Notes: generated from the letters alone by a model not told the origin. 64,000 bases of DNA from M3007 sp964484205 (GCA_964484205.1 CAZAEZ010000004.1:1-64000); one strand, 5' to 3'; shown: positions 16,588 to 26,448, counted from the stretch's first letter. Numbers and translations: made by a program.

Positions 16588-17403
16588 ATGGATTTAGAAC
16601 ATCTTGTAAATCAACTCACTGAACTAGTTTTTCTGTACACCCCCCGCCTGCTTGGCGCCATTGCCGTTTGGATCGTCGGTAGCTGGCTGATCAAAGCGCT
16701 AACCAGGGGATTGGGCAAGGTCATGGACAATCGCGATATCGACGTATCCCTCCGGCCTTTCCTTCAGGGCACCGTCAGCACCCTGCTGCGCGTCCTGCTC
16801 GTGATCAGCGTCCTGGGTATGATGGGCATCGAAATGACGGCCTTTATTGCCGTGCTCGGCGCCATCGGCCTGGCGGTCGGCATGGCACTCTCCGGCACCC
16901 TGCAAAACTTCGCCGGCGGTGTGATCATCCTGCTTTTTAAACCGTTCAAAGTCGGCGACGTCATCGAAGCGCAGGGCTTTACCGGCAAAGTCAGCGCCAT
17001 CCAGATTTTCAACACCATTCTGAAAACGCCCGACAACAAAACCATCTTCATTCCCAACGGCGGCCTGTCCACCGGCTCGCTGACCAACTACTCGACGGAA
17101 GAAAAACGCCGGGTCGACTGGACCTTCGGTATTGGCTACGGTGATAATCCCGAAGTCGCTGAAAAGATTCTGAAAAACCTGATCCGCGCCGACAACCGTA
17201 TCCTGAACGACCCGGCAGAACCTTTCATCGCGGTTTCCGAACTGGCCGACAACTCGGTCAACCTGGTGGTACGCACCTGGGTGATGGCCGGCGACTACTG
17301 GGATGTATTTTTCGACATGAACCGGAAGGTGTACAACGCCTTCAATGCGGAAGGCATCAACATTCCCTTCCCGCAGTTGGATGTGCATGTGCACAATTCC
17401 TGA
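16588..17403 (+). CDS. Small-conductance mechanosensitive channel (MscS family)
   Basis: 271 residues, about the size of E. coli MscS. Three membrane helices lie in the first 110 residues (LLGAIAVWIVGSWLIKAL, LLRVLLVISVLGMMGIE, FIAVLGAIGLAVGMALSG). The pore helix carries the Gly/Ala packing pattern and ends LSGTLQNFAGGVIILLF, followed by the beta domain PFKVGDVIEAQGFTGKV, and the C-domain ends INIPFPQLDVHV. The channel opens under membrane tension to release solutes in osmotic downshift. The gene is monocistronic, with a palindrome just upstream and repeats downstream. Confidence 0.92.
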   Translation: MDLEHLVNQLTELVFLYTPRLLGAIAVWIVGSWLIKALTRGLGKVMDNRDIDVSLRPFLQGTVSTLLRVLLVISVLGMMGIEMTAFIAVLGAIGLAVGMALSGTLQNFAGGVIILLFKPFKVGDVIEAQGFTGKVSAIQIFNTILKTPDNKTIFIPNGGLSTGSLTNYSTEEKRRVDWTFGIGYGDNPEVAEKILKNLIRADNRILNDPAEPFIAVSELADNSVNLVVRTWVMAGDYWDVFFDMNRKVYNAFNAEGINIPFPQLDVHVHNS

Positions 17404-17500
17404 CCTTTTCACCACAGAGGCACCGGGGACATGGCGTTTTTTTACCGCCTTCGGCGGATTGTATCATAAGTCCCCGCACGCGCAGGCAATTCCAAATTTT

Positions 17501-18492
17501 AACCACGAGAAACGGAGGCCACGGAGGTACCCTACTCGTCCTACGACTTCGAGTCTGTCCATTACACACAAGTTTATTCGAATGAATTTTTGTGCTTTCA
17601 ATGCACTCCGCGACACGGCACGTCAACCCCACCCCCATCCCCCATAGCCATCAACTTAAGGCGAATAGGCTTGAAATTCAACTGATTACATGATTGAAGA
17701 TTATATGATTACATGATTGAAGAAGTACCCGTAGTGTGCTCAACATTTTTAATAAAGCATCCAATATTTCAACCTTTTCAGAATGGTGAACCACTTCTTC
17801 AATCATGTAATCATATAATCTTCAATCATGTAATCAATTAATCATCAATCTATTACTACTTAAAATCCCTTAAGTTGATGGCTATGCCCCCATCCCCTCT
17901 CCGCCGCGGCGGAAGGGGGGCTTGCCCTCTAACTAATGCCTGATTGCGTTTACGAAATCAAAAAGTATAACGGAATCAGGCCCCCCTCTCCCTTGGGGCT
18001 CCCGATTACCCACAAGTCGGTTGAAAAGTTTTTAATAGGATCGAAATCGACGTGGCATTTTTGGCAAATTGCGCTCCGCCGGGTCAACCCCACCCCCGGC
18101 CCCTCCCCAAGGGTGAGGGGAGCCGTAGCGTCGACCGCTCTTTTTTACCCCAAATCCAATGGTGATCGTGTAGTCTACGGTGTACGTCGCGCCTCCCATC
18201 CCCCTTGGGGAGGGGCTGGGGGTGGGGTTGACAAGGGCGGAGCGATTTGTTCCTTAAAAAACGGCAACTCAAGTTTAATACATTACCAAAAAATTATTCA
18301 ACTTGTGGGTAATCGGGAGCTCCCTTGGGGGAGGGGATGGGGGTGGGGTTGATGCACGGAAGCCATAAAAGCCGATTTGTGTGTAATGGACAGACTTCGA
18401 GTCGTAGAACGAGTGTCCGCATAGCCCGACAAACATACGAGACACGGAGGCCACGGAGTTTAATTCTCCGTGCCCTCCATGTCTCCGTGGTT
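17501..18492. repeat. 1-kb concentric nested palindrome
   Basis: The gap 17404-18621 contains no gene. Arms pair around a centre near 18157: aaccacgaga (17501-17510) with ctccgtggtt (18483-18492); 17534-17571 with 18377-18414 (about 34 of 38 match); a C-rich arm at about 17619-17641 with the G-rich arm 18326-18351; 17998-18017 with 18301-18320 (perfect, 20 bp); 18083-18113 with 18202-18232 (one mismatch in 31). A separate self-contained palindrome is inserted on the left side at 17643-17886. Confidence 0.85.
17643..17886. repeat. Inverted-repeat element with CATAGCCATCAACTTAAGG arms (copy 2)
   Basis: Outer perfect 19-bp arms at 17643-17661 and 17868-17886 match those at 953-1178. The inner perfect 43-bp arms at 17684-17726 and 17793-17835 are made of the repeated word gattacatgattgaag and are unrelated to the core of copy 1. 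Confidence 0.9.
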
Positions 18493-18621
18493 CAAAAAAA
18501 CACAAAGAAAACCAACCTTAACCAGGATTCAATTTGCCCGGCAACAGCTGCACGCATGTCCAAAATTTACTATTCCTGCCCCAACCCGCCCGCTACTTTT
18601 ATCCCAAAAAAATACCCGGAC

Positions 18622-21372
18622 ATGAGACAAATCGCGCTTTTCGCCTGCTGCCTGCTCCCCGGCCTGGCGGCTTTTTCCCAAAACTACACCGAGCCCAACC
18701 CTGCCGAGGCTATTTGCCAACACATCGAAACCCTGGCTTCCGACGGGTTTCAAGGGCGTAAGCCAGGTACTCCTGGTGCCGAAAAAGCCATGCACTACAT
18801 CAAAGAGGAATTCCGGAAAATCGGCCTCGAACCCGGCAACGGCGACAGCTACTACCAGCCCGTCGATCTGGCTGAATTTTCAACGATCCCGCCGGTCAGC
18901 ATTCGCTTGCAGGGCAAAAACGGCAACCTCGACTGGCAACTGCGCCGCGATTTTCTGCTCAGCTCCCGAAAGGCACAGGAGTCCATCCGCACCGGCGAAC
19001 GGCAACTGGTGTTCGTTGGTTTCGGCATTCACGCGCCTGAACTCGGCTGGGACGATTACGCCCGGGCCGATGTGCGCGGCAAGATCGTGGTGGCCCTGAG
19101 CGGCTCGCCCGATGCCTACGGCGCCGACACCACCCGCTGGAAAGGCGACCCCGCCGCCAACCTGTACGGGCAGTCGTTTTACAAACGAAACGAAGCCCTG
19201 AGCCGGGGCGCCGTGGGTTTGCTCCTGATCTATCGCCAACCGGCGCACAATTTCTGGAACTGGGAGTCGCTCGGCGCAACCTACGGGCAGGCGGATATTT
19301 TTATCAAACGAAAACCCGGCGACGCGCAACTTGACTTTGGGGGCATGATCGCGCCCAATGCGGCAGACCAACTTTTTCAATTGGCCGGACTCAACGACTA
19401 CGACTACGAACAGGAAGCGCTGAAAACGACTTTCAAGGCCCTGGAACTGCCGGTACACACCGGATTTTCGTTTTCCAACACCTGGCGCGACATCCCCGCC
19501 GCCAATGTGGCCGGCCTGCTGCCGGGCGCCGACAAAGCCGACGAAGTGGTGCTCTACACGGCACATTACGACCACGTGGGCATCGGTGCGGCCATTGACG
19601 GCGACAGCATTTACAACGGCGCGGTGGACAACGCTTCCGGCACAGCGGCCCTCATCGAGATTGCCAGGGCCTACAAGGCACTGCCCGAACCGCCCCGGCG
19701 CTCGGTGCTGTTCGTAGCAACCACTGCCGAAGAAATGGGCTTGCTCGGGGCGGTTTGGTACGCTGCCTACCCGCGCTTTCCCCTGGGAAAAACCGCGGCG
19801 GCGTTCAACATGGACGCGCATTTTCCCTACGGAAAAACAAAATACGTCACCGGGGTTGTTTACGGCCGTTCCGAACTCGACGGCTACCTGGAAGAAGCCG
19901 CCCGAAAGCAGGGACGCACCCTGATTCCCAACACCGAAGACAACATCAAAAACAACATCTTTTTCCGCTCCGACCACTTCCCGCTCGCCGAGGCGGGCAT
20001 ACCCGCGGAATTTGCCGTAGGCGCCATCGGGGCTGCCGACAGCGCCGCCTGGATGCGCCAACTCATGGACTACATGGGAAAATACCACCAACCCACCGAT
20101 GCGTACACGGCGGATTTTGATTGCAACGGTATCTGGCAAGACGCCGAATTGATTTTTGAAGCGGGAAAAATGCTTACGCAAACCAGCCATTTCCCCGCCT
20201 GGAATACCGACCAACCCTTCGAACGCTTCCGCCGGCAGAACCGCCACGAAACGGCTTTTTTTGAAGATGTATCCGAAAAAAACCTGCCCGTGATGGCCTT
20301 GCTGGGCCGCAGCATGGATGCCGCCGTGGCCGATGTGGATGCCGACGGCGACCCGGACATCGTGGTGGCCAACGAGCACAATTTCAACATCCTGCTCCTG
20401 AACGACGGGCAGGGCCGCTTCACCGACGGCACGCAGGGGCGGCTGCCGTTCCGAAAACACGATAGCGAGGATATCGCCCTGGCCGATTTTGACGGCGATG
20501 GCGACCCCGACCTGATTTTTGTGAGCGAAGACGATCAGCTGAACGAGTATTTTGAAAATGACGGCAAGGGCGTGTTCCGGGATATTTCCTATAAACTTCC
20601 CGCACGCGGCACCTCAAATGCCGTAGCCGCAACCGATTTGAACGGCGACGGCGCACCCGACCTGCTCATCGGAAACGCGCCGGACCGGCAAGGCCGCGGC
20701 GGCCAGAATGTGTGCCTGCTCAACGACGGCAAGGGCAACTGGACCGATGCCACCGCCCAACGCCTGCCCGCAAGCACCAAAGCCACCCAGGACCTCGAAT
20801 TGGGCGATATCGACGGCGACGGTGATCTCGATCTGGTTGTGGCCAATGAAGACGACTGCGAAATCCTGATCAACAACGGCCAGGGCATTTTCACCGACGA
20901 AACTGCCGCACGCCTGCCGCTGGAACCCGGAAAATGGGAAACCCGCGAAGCCCGGCTCGCCGACGTGGATGCCGACGGCGATCCCGACCTCTTTCTCGCC
21001 AACGTGAATTTCCGCCAAAACAAAGACGCCCAAAACCGCCTGTTCATCAACGACGGCAAGGGCGTATTCCGCGACGAAACGGCCACGCAACTACCCGCGG
21101 AAGCAGCCCACACCCTCGACGCCAGGTTTCTCGACCTGAACGGCGACGGTGCGCCCGACCTGCTCACCGCCAACAGCTTCGGCGCCAGTTACGCTGCCTG
21201 CTTCAACGATGGCAAGGGGGTATTCAACCGGTCAACGGAAGCAGTGTTTCCGGCCAGTTGCCGCGGCGACGGGCTCGACATTGAAGTGGCCGATTTTAAC
21301 GGCGACGGGGTCCCCGACTTGTACCTGTGCAATTTCCAGGGACATGATTTTTTGTTGTTTGGGAAAAAATGA
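18622..21372 (+). CDS. M28 family peptidase fused to FG-GAP/VCBS repeats
   Basis: 916 residues from the signal peptide MRQIALFACCLLPGLAAFSQ at 18622 (the frame is open far upstream through repeat DNA). Residues about 25-540 are an M28 zinc aminopeptidase with an inserted PA domain: metal ligands in HYDHVG (H315), VDNASGT (D336) and AEEMGLLG (E370/E371), and a later DHFPLAEAG His. Residues about 570-910 hold seven FG-GAP-like calcium repeats (DxDxDGDPDxxx): DVDADGDPD, DFDGDGDPD, DLNGDGAPD, DIDGDGDLD, DVDADGDPD, DLNGDGAPD, DFNGDGVPD. It is probably a secreted or surface peptidase; no sorting tail is visible. Confidence 0.88.
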   Translation: MRQIALFACCLLPGLAAFSQNYTEPNPAEAICQHIETLASDGFQGRKPGTPGAEKAMHYIKEEFRKIGLEPGNGDSYYQPVDLAEFSTIPPVSIRLQGKNGNLDWQLRRDFLLSSRKAQESIRTGERQLVFVGFGIHAPELGWDDYARADVRGKIVVALSGSPDAYGADTTRWKGDPAANLYGQSFYKRNEALSRGAVGLLLIYRQPAHNFWNWESLGATYGQADIFIKRKPGDAQLDFGGMIAPNAADQLFQLAGLNDYDYEQEALKTTFKALELPVHTGFSFSNTWRDIPAANVAGLLPGADKADEVVLYTAHYDHVGIGAAIDGDSIYNGAVDNASGTAALIEIARAYKALPEPPRRSVLFVATTAEEMGLLGAVWYAAYPRFPLGKTAAAFNMDAHFPYGKTKYVTGVVYGRSELDGYLEEAARKQGRTLIPNTEDNIKNNIFFRSDHFPLAEAGIPAEFAVGAIGAADSAAWMRQLMDYMGKYHQPTDAYTADFDCNGIWQDAELIFEAGKMLTQTSHFPAWNTDQPFERFRRQNRHETAFFEDVSEKNLPVMALLGRSMDAAVADVDADGDPDIVVANEHNFNILLLNDGQGRFTDGTQGRLPFRKHDSEDIALADFDGDGDPDLIFVSEDDQLNEYFENDGKGVFRDISYKLPARGTSNAVAATDLNGDGAPDLLIGNAPDRQGRGGQNVCLLNDGKGNWTDATAQRLPASTKATQDLELGDIDGDGDLDLVVANEDDCEILINNGQGIFTDETAARLPLEPGKWETREARLADVDADGDPDLFLANVNFRQNKDAQNRLFINDGKGVFRDETATQLPAEAAHTLDARFLDLNGDGAPDLLTANSFGASYAACFNDGKGVFNRSTEAVFPASCRGDGLDIEVADFNGDGVPDLYLCNFQGHDFLLFGKK

Positions 21373-21380
21373 GGGTGTAG

Positions 21381-21503
21381 CATAAGTCCTCGCGTGCGCA
21401 GACGATTCCAAATTTTCACCACGGAGACACGAAGGCCACGGAGTTTAATTCTTCGTGGCTTCCGTGTCTCCGTGGTGAATAAAATATTCTACGGCGGGCA
21501 TTT
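21381..21503. repeat. 123-bp palindromic repeat with CACCACGGAG stem (copy 2)
   Basis: Same unit and length as 5315-5437. Arms at 21417-21440 and 21454-21477 are perfect. Where copy 1 has GAGGGCACG/CGTGCCCTC, this copy has GAAGGCCACG/CGTGGCTTC, so both arms changed together. It starts 9 bp after the M28 gene stop. Confidence 0.9.
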
Positions 21504-21565
21504 CAGATTTCTCTTTTTTGGTACAGCCTCAACTTCACAAAGTTCACTCGCGGCATGAATTGTAT

Positions 21566-21631
21566 CGCCGATCCCTGATCGGCGTTTGCCACGCAGTACC
21601 CGCCGTAGTGTACGCCGATCTGGGATCGGCG
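21566..21631. repeat. Paired CGCCGAT hairpins
   Basis: Two short hairpins, cgccgatccctgatcggcg (21566-21584) and cgccgatctgggatcggcg (21613-21631), which are also mutually complementary. The rest of the gap 21504-21757 shows nothing else. Confidence 0.75.
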
Positions 21632-21757
21632 TTACGATAGATTCCGCGCAAGGCCAGGATAAATCGTGCAGTTATTTTTCAACGTTACTAAAAAGAAACT
21701 TCCCGAACTGATATCGCTCTTAAAGAAGTTAAAAGCCTAATTTGAAAAGTTTGTCCC

Positions 21758-22540
21758 CTACTCCACCACCCCATCCAGCGCACTGGCGCTATACGCAATG
21801 AAATAGCCGAGTGCACCACCCTGCCAATTGCCGGTGGGGTTGCCGGGTGCGGTGTCTTCATTACCCGACAGGATAGGCGCCAGGGTGTTGTAAAACTGAT
21901 AGGCAGCCTGATCGATGCTGCGCAATTCCACCGAAAGCTGATCGCCGGAGTCGTACAGTTCGTTCAAGGACCATTTGACGGCGTTGCCGTCGAAATATTT
22001 GTCGTCGAAGTATTGCAGATCGAGTTCCAGGGTATCGTTGGCCGTCACCAGCACGCGGTAAAAATTGTGCTCCCCGGGCACATCATCGAAATGCAGGTAT
22101 ACTTCCCGGTGGTTTTCTTCTCCGGGCAAGTCTAGTTCCTTCGAACTCAGTTTGTTTAAAACGGTTTGCGCGGGCATGGTGCTCGTGGCCGTGAAACTTT
22201 CGCCGTTGCGCGTCACCTGCAACGTGTAGGTTTTGCCGGCAACACCGGTAACGGGTGCGATATACCGCCCGGCGCCGGCGGCCAACAGGGCAATGCTTTC
22301 CCCGCTGTCGTCGGATAAAGTGACGGTGGCATCGTCGAAATAAACCGCCGGCGTATTGCTGAAATAATCCTTCGTCTGGTACACCAGCACCTGAAATTGT
22401 TGGTCGCCTTCCTTCAGGTTGGCTTCGATGACGGTGCGCGGCGCGGCGCTGTTCAGGTCGACGTCGATGACTTTTTCGCAGGAAGCGCAGGCAAGTGCCA
22501 ATGCGGCAAAAAGCAGGGATTTTATGAATTTGATGGTCAT
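21758..22540 (-). CDS. DUF4249 domain lipoprotein
   Basis: 260 residues with a lipoprotein signal (LLFAALALACASC, lipid-attached Cys at about 21) followed by EKVIDVDLNSAAPRTVIEANL, the characteristic start of DUF4249. The body contains Ig-like VTLSDDSGESIALL and YTLQVTRNGESFTATS. In Bacteroidota these lipoproteins are encoded next to TonB receptors and are thought to act as surface partners for nutrient capture. Here the TonB receptor gene lies upstream on the same strand, with a 450-bp repeat-filled gap between. Many DUF4249 proteins are longer (350-400 residues), so this is a short member. Confidence 0.82.
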   Translation of the reverse strand: MTIKFIKSLLFAALALACASCEKVIDVDLNSAAPRTVIEANLKEGDQQFQVLVYQTKDYFSNTPAVYFDDATVTLSDDSGESIALLAAGAGRYIAPVTGVAGKTYTLQVTRNGESFTATSTMPAQTVLNKLSSKELDLPGEENHREVYLHFDDVPGEHNFYRVLVTANDTLELDLQYFDDKYFDGNAVKWSLNELYDSGDQLSVELRSIDQAAYQFYNTLAPILSGNEDTAPGNPTGNWQGGALGYFIAYSASALDGVVE

Positions 22541-22582
22541 TTTTTTTGTGTGTTTTTTTAGTAAGTAAATCTTAAAAAATGG

Positions 22583-22668
22583 CTCATGTTCCCGTTTGGC
22601 TGAGCGGGGGCCAAGTGAGGGGGTGACTGCCAGTCACCCCCTCACTACCAGCTCGATGGGAACATGAG
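22583..22668. repeat. Two-layer palindrome between DUF4249 and TonB receptor genes
   Basis: Outer ctcatgttccc (22583-22593) with gggaacatgag (22658-22668); inner perfect 15-bp arms at 22615-22629 and 22631-22645 with a one-base loop. Confidence 0.85.
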
Positions 22669-22701
22669 TCTAAAAAATAAAGTCACGATTTGTTAAACCC
22701 G

Positions 22702-22939
22702 GATTCCTCCCCCGCAGGGCGGGGTCGGAATGACAAGGTCTTTGGAAAGAACGTGGGGGGCGGTAGATTCAGGCATAGGCTGCATGGTGGCGCCCCCCAG
22801 GCGGAACCCTTACGTTTTGCTCGATCAGTTTGGCTTCAAAGGGAGGGGCCAGGAAATGTTTCGCTATCGGCGTCTGTCGCCCCTCCCTTTCCGGTTCGCA
22901 ACCGTTGTCATTCCGACCCCGCCCTGCGGGGTCGGAATC
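22702..22939. repeat. Palindromic element with GGCGGGGTCGGAATGACA arms
   Basis: 34-bp arms at 22702-22735 and 22906-22939 with two mismatches. The wording resembles the GTCGACATGAC family (CCCCGCAG..CGGGGTC then ATGACA), so it may be a distant member. The interior holds G-rich and C-rich words that can pair in part. Confidence 0.82.
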
Positions 22940-22990
22940 TGATTCATTCTAATCGGGAAGCTATTTTTTTAGTGTTACTAAAGTGATTTT

Positions 22991-25330
22991 CTAAAACTTA
23001 AAATTCCAGGTCACCGAAGGAATCCAGCGGAACAACGCGATCCGGGTAGCCTCGTTTTTTCCGGGTGTTTCCTCGCTCTCCGCAAAGGTGATCGCGTACA
23101 CATTTTCCCGGCCGTAGACATTGTAGACCGAGAAGTTCCAGCTCGATTCGTAGCGTTTGCGCTTGCGGTTGATGATCGTCGTGCCCAGGTCGAGCCGGTG
23201 GTAGTTGGCGAAGCGGTAGCCGTTGCGTTCGGTGTAGTACGGCACCGTTTGCCCTTCGAAATTGTACGTGCCGGAGGGGAACGTGGTGGCATCGCCGGTG
23301 TTGAACACCCAGGTCGCCGAAACATTCCAGCGCGGCGTAATGTCGAACATACCCACTGCGGCAACATCGTGGATGCGGTCGTGCCGGGCGGGGTATTCTG
23401 CGCCGTCGTTCACCGCGTCGAAGGTGCGCAGGGTGCGGGAAAGCGCATAACTGACCCAGCCGGTCAGGCGGCCGTTGTTTTTGCGCAGCAACAATTCCAG
23501 ACCGTAGGCTTCGCCTTTGCCGTACACCAGTTCCGCTTCCACGGTTTCGTTGAAAAACAGATCGGCGCCGTTCCGGTAGTCGATCAGGTTGTCCATGCGC
23601 TTGTAATACGCCTCGGCTGAAAACTCAAATTGGTTGCCGGCAAAATTTCGGAAATAGCCAACCGCCAGCTGGTCGGCGATTTGTGGTTTGATGTTGTTGG
23701 TACTCGGCACCCAAAGATCGGTGGGCGTACCGGCAGTTGAATTCGACAGCAGGTGCATGTACTGGTAGTTGCGGTTTGCGGAGGCTTTGACCGAACTCAG
23801 CGCATTCAGCTGGTAGCGCACCGAAAGCCGCGGTTCCCAGCCGCTGTATTGTTTGATCGTTTCCCAATCGCCGTATTCCTGCGCATCGATCACGTTACCG
23901 CCGGCATCGAAGGTGTAAGCCGTGCCGGCGCCCAGGTAGTTGAATTGGGAATAGCGGATACCGGCCTGCACATTGAGGCGGCGGCTGACCGTCCACTCAT
24001 CCTGGAGGTACACGCTGCTTTCGAGGGCATATTTGCTGTCGAGCAACATGCTGTTAAAACTGCTGCCTTCACCCGTTTCGATACTGCCGGGCTTAAAACG
24101 GTGATGGATCACATTGGCGCCGAATTTCACGGTGTTGGATGCATTCAAAAACCAGCCGAAATCCTGTTTGAAATTCAGATCGCGGATACCGGAGTTGATC
24201 GCCAGCGTGCTGCTCGAATCGGAGTTCAGGTGAATGTCGTATTTGTAATTGCTGAAAATGGCGGAGGTATTCGAAAACAGTTTTTCACCAAACAGGTGGT
24301 TCCAGCGCAGGGTAGCCGTGGCGTTGCCCCAGTCGAAACCGAACAGATCGCCCAGCCCGAAATTATCGCGGCCGAAGTAGCCCGACAGGTACACCCGGTC
24401 GCGGGCGCCGAGTTGGTAATTGGTTTTGAGGTTAAAATCGTAGAAATACAGGCGGCTGTCGCGAATACCCTCGTCGGACGACAATTTCAGGAACAGGTCG
24501 GCATAGGTACGCCGCGCCGACACCATAAACGATCCCTTTTCGGGCACAATCGGTCCTTCGACGGTGATCTTGGAGGCGATCAGACCCAGGCCGCCCGACA
24601 CGCCGAATTTTTTGTTGTTGCCTTCCTTCATCCGGATGTCCAGCACCGAAGAAGCCCGGCCACCGTACGCTGCGGGCATGTTGCCTTTGTACAGCGTCAC
24701 ATCTTTAAGGGCGTCGGAGTTGAACACCGAGAAAAAGCCCAGGAGGTGGGAGGCGTTGTACACCGGCGCCTCATCGAGCAGGACGAGGTTTTGGTCGGCG
24801 GCGCCCCCGCGCACAAAGAAACCGGCATTGCCCTCCCCCGCCGACTGAACGCCGGGCAGCAACTGGAGTGTTTTCAAAATATCCGGCTCGCCGAAAAGTA
24901 CCGGTACCGATTTGATATCTTTTGGCGACAGCCGGAGTACGCCCATTTCATTTTTTGAAATGTTCACGTCGGCCTGTACGGCTTTGATCTCCACTTCGGT
25001 CAGCTGGGCATCGCTGGCGTTCAATTGGAACTGCACGGTTTGGCTGGCTGAAGTGAGATCAACCCGCTGTTCGCCGGTGGTATAACCCAGGTAGCGCACG
25101 CGCAGCGTATAGGCGCCGGCCGGCAACGACAGGGCATAAAAGCCGTACACATTGGAAGTGATGCCGGTGCCGGGCAGCTCTTTCACCGTGATGGTGGCGC
25201 CGATCAGGTCTTCGCCGCTGGCCGCGTCTTTGACGTTGCCGCTCACGGTGTGCTGCTGCGCTTGCAGACAAAACGGAAACAGGAGTAAAAAAATCCACAG
25301 CAGCTGCTGCGGGCAGTTGTTCATCGTCAT
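22991..25330 (-). CDS. TonB-dependent receptor with carboxypeptidase-regulatory N-domain
   Basis: 779 residues. The signal peptide ends near QAQQ (residue about 25), then a CarboxypepD_reg-like beta-sandwich HTVSGNVKDAASGEDLIGATITV. The plug domain (about 120-230) has LLPGVQSAGEGNAGFFVRGGAADQN in two pieces and LLDEAPVYNASHLLGFFSVF. The rest is a 22-strand barrel ending WIPSVTWNFKF with terminal Phe. It would import a ligand across the outer membrane using TonB energy. The DUF4249 lipoprotein downstream is the expected partner. The substrate is unknown, and no degradative enzymes are adjacent. Confidence 0.9.
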   Translation of the reverse strand: MTMNNCPQQLLWIFLLLFPFCLQAQQHTVSGNVKDAASGEDLIGATITVKELPGTGITSNVYGFYALSLPAGAYTLRVRYLGYTTGEQRVDLTSASQTVQFQLNASDAQLTEVEIKAVQADVNISKNEMGVLRLSPKDIKSVPVLFGEPDILKTLQLLPGVQSAGEGNAGFFVRGGAADQNLVLLDEAPVYNASHLLGFFSVFNSDALKDVTLYKGNMPAAYGGRASSVLDIRMKEGNNKKFGVSGGLGLIASKITVEGPIVPEKGSFMVSARRTYADLFLKLSSDEGIRDSRLYFYDFNLKTNYQLGARDRVYLSGYFGRDNFGLGDLFGFDWGNATATLRWNHLFGEKLFSNTSAIFSNYKYDIHLNSDSSSTLAINSGIRDLNFKQDFGWFLNASNTVKFGANVIHHRFKPGSIETGEGSSFNSMLLDSKYALESSVYLQDEWTVSRRLNVQAGIRYSQFNYLGAGTAYTFDAGGNVIDAQEYGDWETIKQYSGWEPRLSVRYQLNALSSVKASANRNYQYMHLLSNSTAGTPTDLWVPSTNNIKPQIADQLAVGYFRNFAGNQFEFSAEAYYKRMDNLIDYRNGADLFFNETVEAELVYGKGEAYGLELLLRKNNGRLTGWVSYALSRTLRTFDAVNDGAEYPARHDRIHDVAAVGMFDITPRWNVSATWVFNTGDATTFPSGTYNFEGQTVPYYTERNGYRFANYHRLDLGTTIINRKRKRYESSWNFSVYNVYGRENVYAITFAESEETPGKNEATRIALFRWIPSVTWNFKF

Positions 25331-25368
25331 AGCGTAATACGTTAAAAGGAAAATTGAAAATGGGTGTT

Positions 25369-26316
25369 TCAGATCGTGTTTAGCAGTTTGGCAAGCGCAG
25401 CCTTCCGGGCCTGGTGTTTTCGAATTAACTCGCCCAGCGCCTGCAAGGCTTTCGGGTAGGTTTCAATACCGTGTCCGGCATGATCGAACAACAGTACTTT
25501 TTTCAGTGATTGAATTTTATTCACCGCATTGTTTATTGAAATGGCGGGTGGGAAAAGCAGGTCTCTTCCGCCGGCCAGCAGGTAGGTGTCGGTGCGCACC
25601 TGTTCGAGTTCGGCGCGCATGAAATAGGGTTTTTGGGTATAATCGCGATAGCGTTTCAGGGCAAAAATTTCGTAAGCTTCCAGGAGCGCTTCACCACCCG
25701 CCGACAACTGGTGCTGGGGTTTCCCGAACACGGCGTTGTTCAAAAAACGCTGCACGTTTCTCCGGCTGGGGTAAAGGATGGGCAGCAGGTTGTAAAACAG
25801 GTTTTTGGGTGTCAGGGAAAAGGGTTGCAGGCAGCCGGGGTTGAGTAAAAAAGCCGCCTGTACCTTTTCGGGACGGGCGATGCAGAGTTTCATGCACACC
25901 AGCCCGCCAAAAGATGCCCCGGCAACAAAAGCCCGGGAAAGGCCCAGTTGTTCAAGTACCCCGGCAGCCCAGATGCCGTAGCCGTTTGACCGGATATCGG
26001 GGGTGTTGCCTGCGCTGGGGTTGGGCAGGCCGTTGGTTTCCACCAGGAAAATGCGCAGTTGATCGCCCAGATTGTCGAGCCCGCGGTCGATATCCCAAAA
26101 AAGGGCCGAGGTGCGGGCGCCGGGAAAAATGACCAGGGCATCCAGGGTGTCGTCGCCGGTATTCAGGCCCCAAACCCGGGTATGCCCGAGGGCGCTGTGC
26201 AGGTCGAACCGCCGGTATGTTCTGCCGTTGAGGGTTTCCAGCGCAGCCACCCAGTTTTCGAACCACGCGAGATCGAGGGCAGGGTTTTTAAATGCGGAAA
26301 TTCGGTGAATGTGCAT
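25369..26316 (-). CDS. Alpha/beta hydrolase
   Basis: 315 residues with no signal peptide. The nucleophile elbow is AGASFGGLV (Ser near residue 136), the acid is probably in LLAGGRDLLFPP, and the histidine in LFDHAGHGIETYP near residue 290. The fold is clear but the substrate (ester, lactone or thioester) is not. It lies 39 bp upstream of the TonB receptor start on the same strand, so the hydrolase, receptor and DUF4249 genes could share a transcript. Confidence 0.8.
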   Translation of the reverse strand: MHIHRISAFKNPALDLAWFENWVAALETLNGRTYRRFDLHSALGHTRVWGLNTGDDTLDALVIFPGARTSALFWDIDRGLDNLGDQLRIFLVETNGLPNPSAGNTPDIRSNGYGIWAAGVLEQLGLSRAFVAGASFGGLVCMKLCIARPEKVQAAFLLNPGCLQPFSLTPKNLFYNLLPILYPSRRNVQRFLNNAVFGKPQHQLSAGGEALLEAYEIFALKRYRDYTQKPYFMRAELEQVRTDTYLLAGGRDLLFPPAISINNAVNKIQSLKKVLLFDHAGHGIETYPKALQALGELIRKHQARKAALAKLLNTI

Positions 26317-26448
26317 GTGTCAAATCGTTGATGACACAAAAGTGCGGGCGCGGGGGGCTGTGCCCAAATCCAATGATTTGCCGGTTGGGTTGTTTATCCT
26401 GCGGTAGAAACCAGATCCGTTTGCTACCAATTTGGTGGTTTTGTGCAT

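Noticed and set aside
18325..18621. N-terminal extension of the M28 peptidase frame (99 extra codons).
   Set aside because: It runs through palindromic repeat DNA and has no protein-like character; a proper signal peptide starts at 18622.
17404..18621. Insertion sequence or integron remnant in the large gap.
   Set aside because: No transposase or integrase fragment in any frame, and no target-site duplication around the outer arms was seen.
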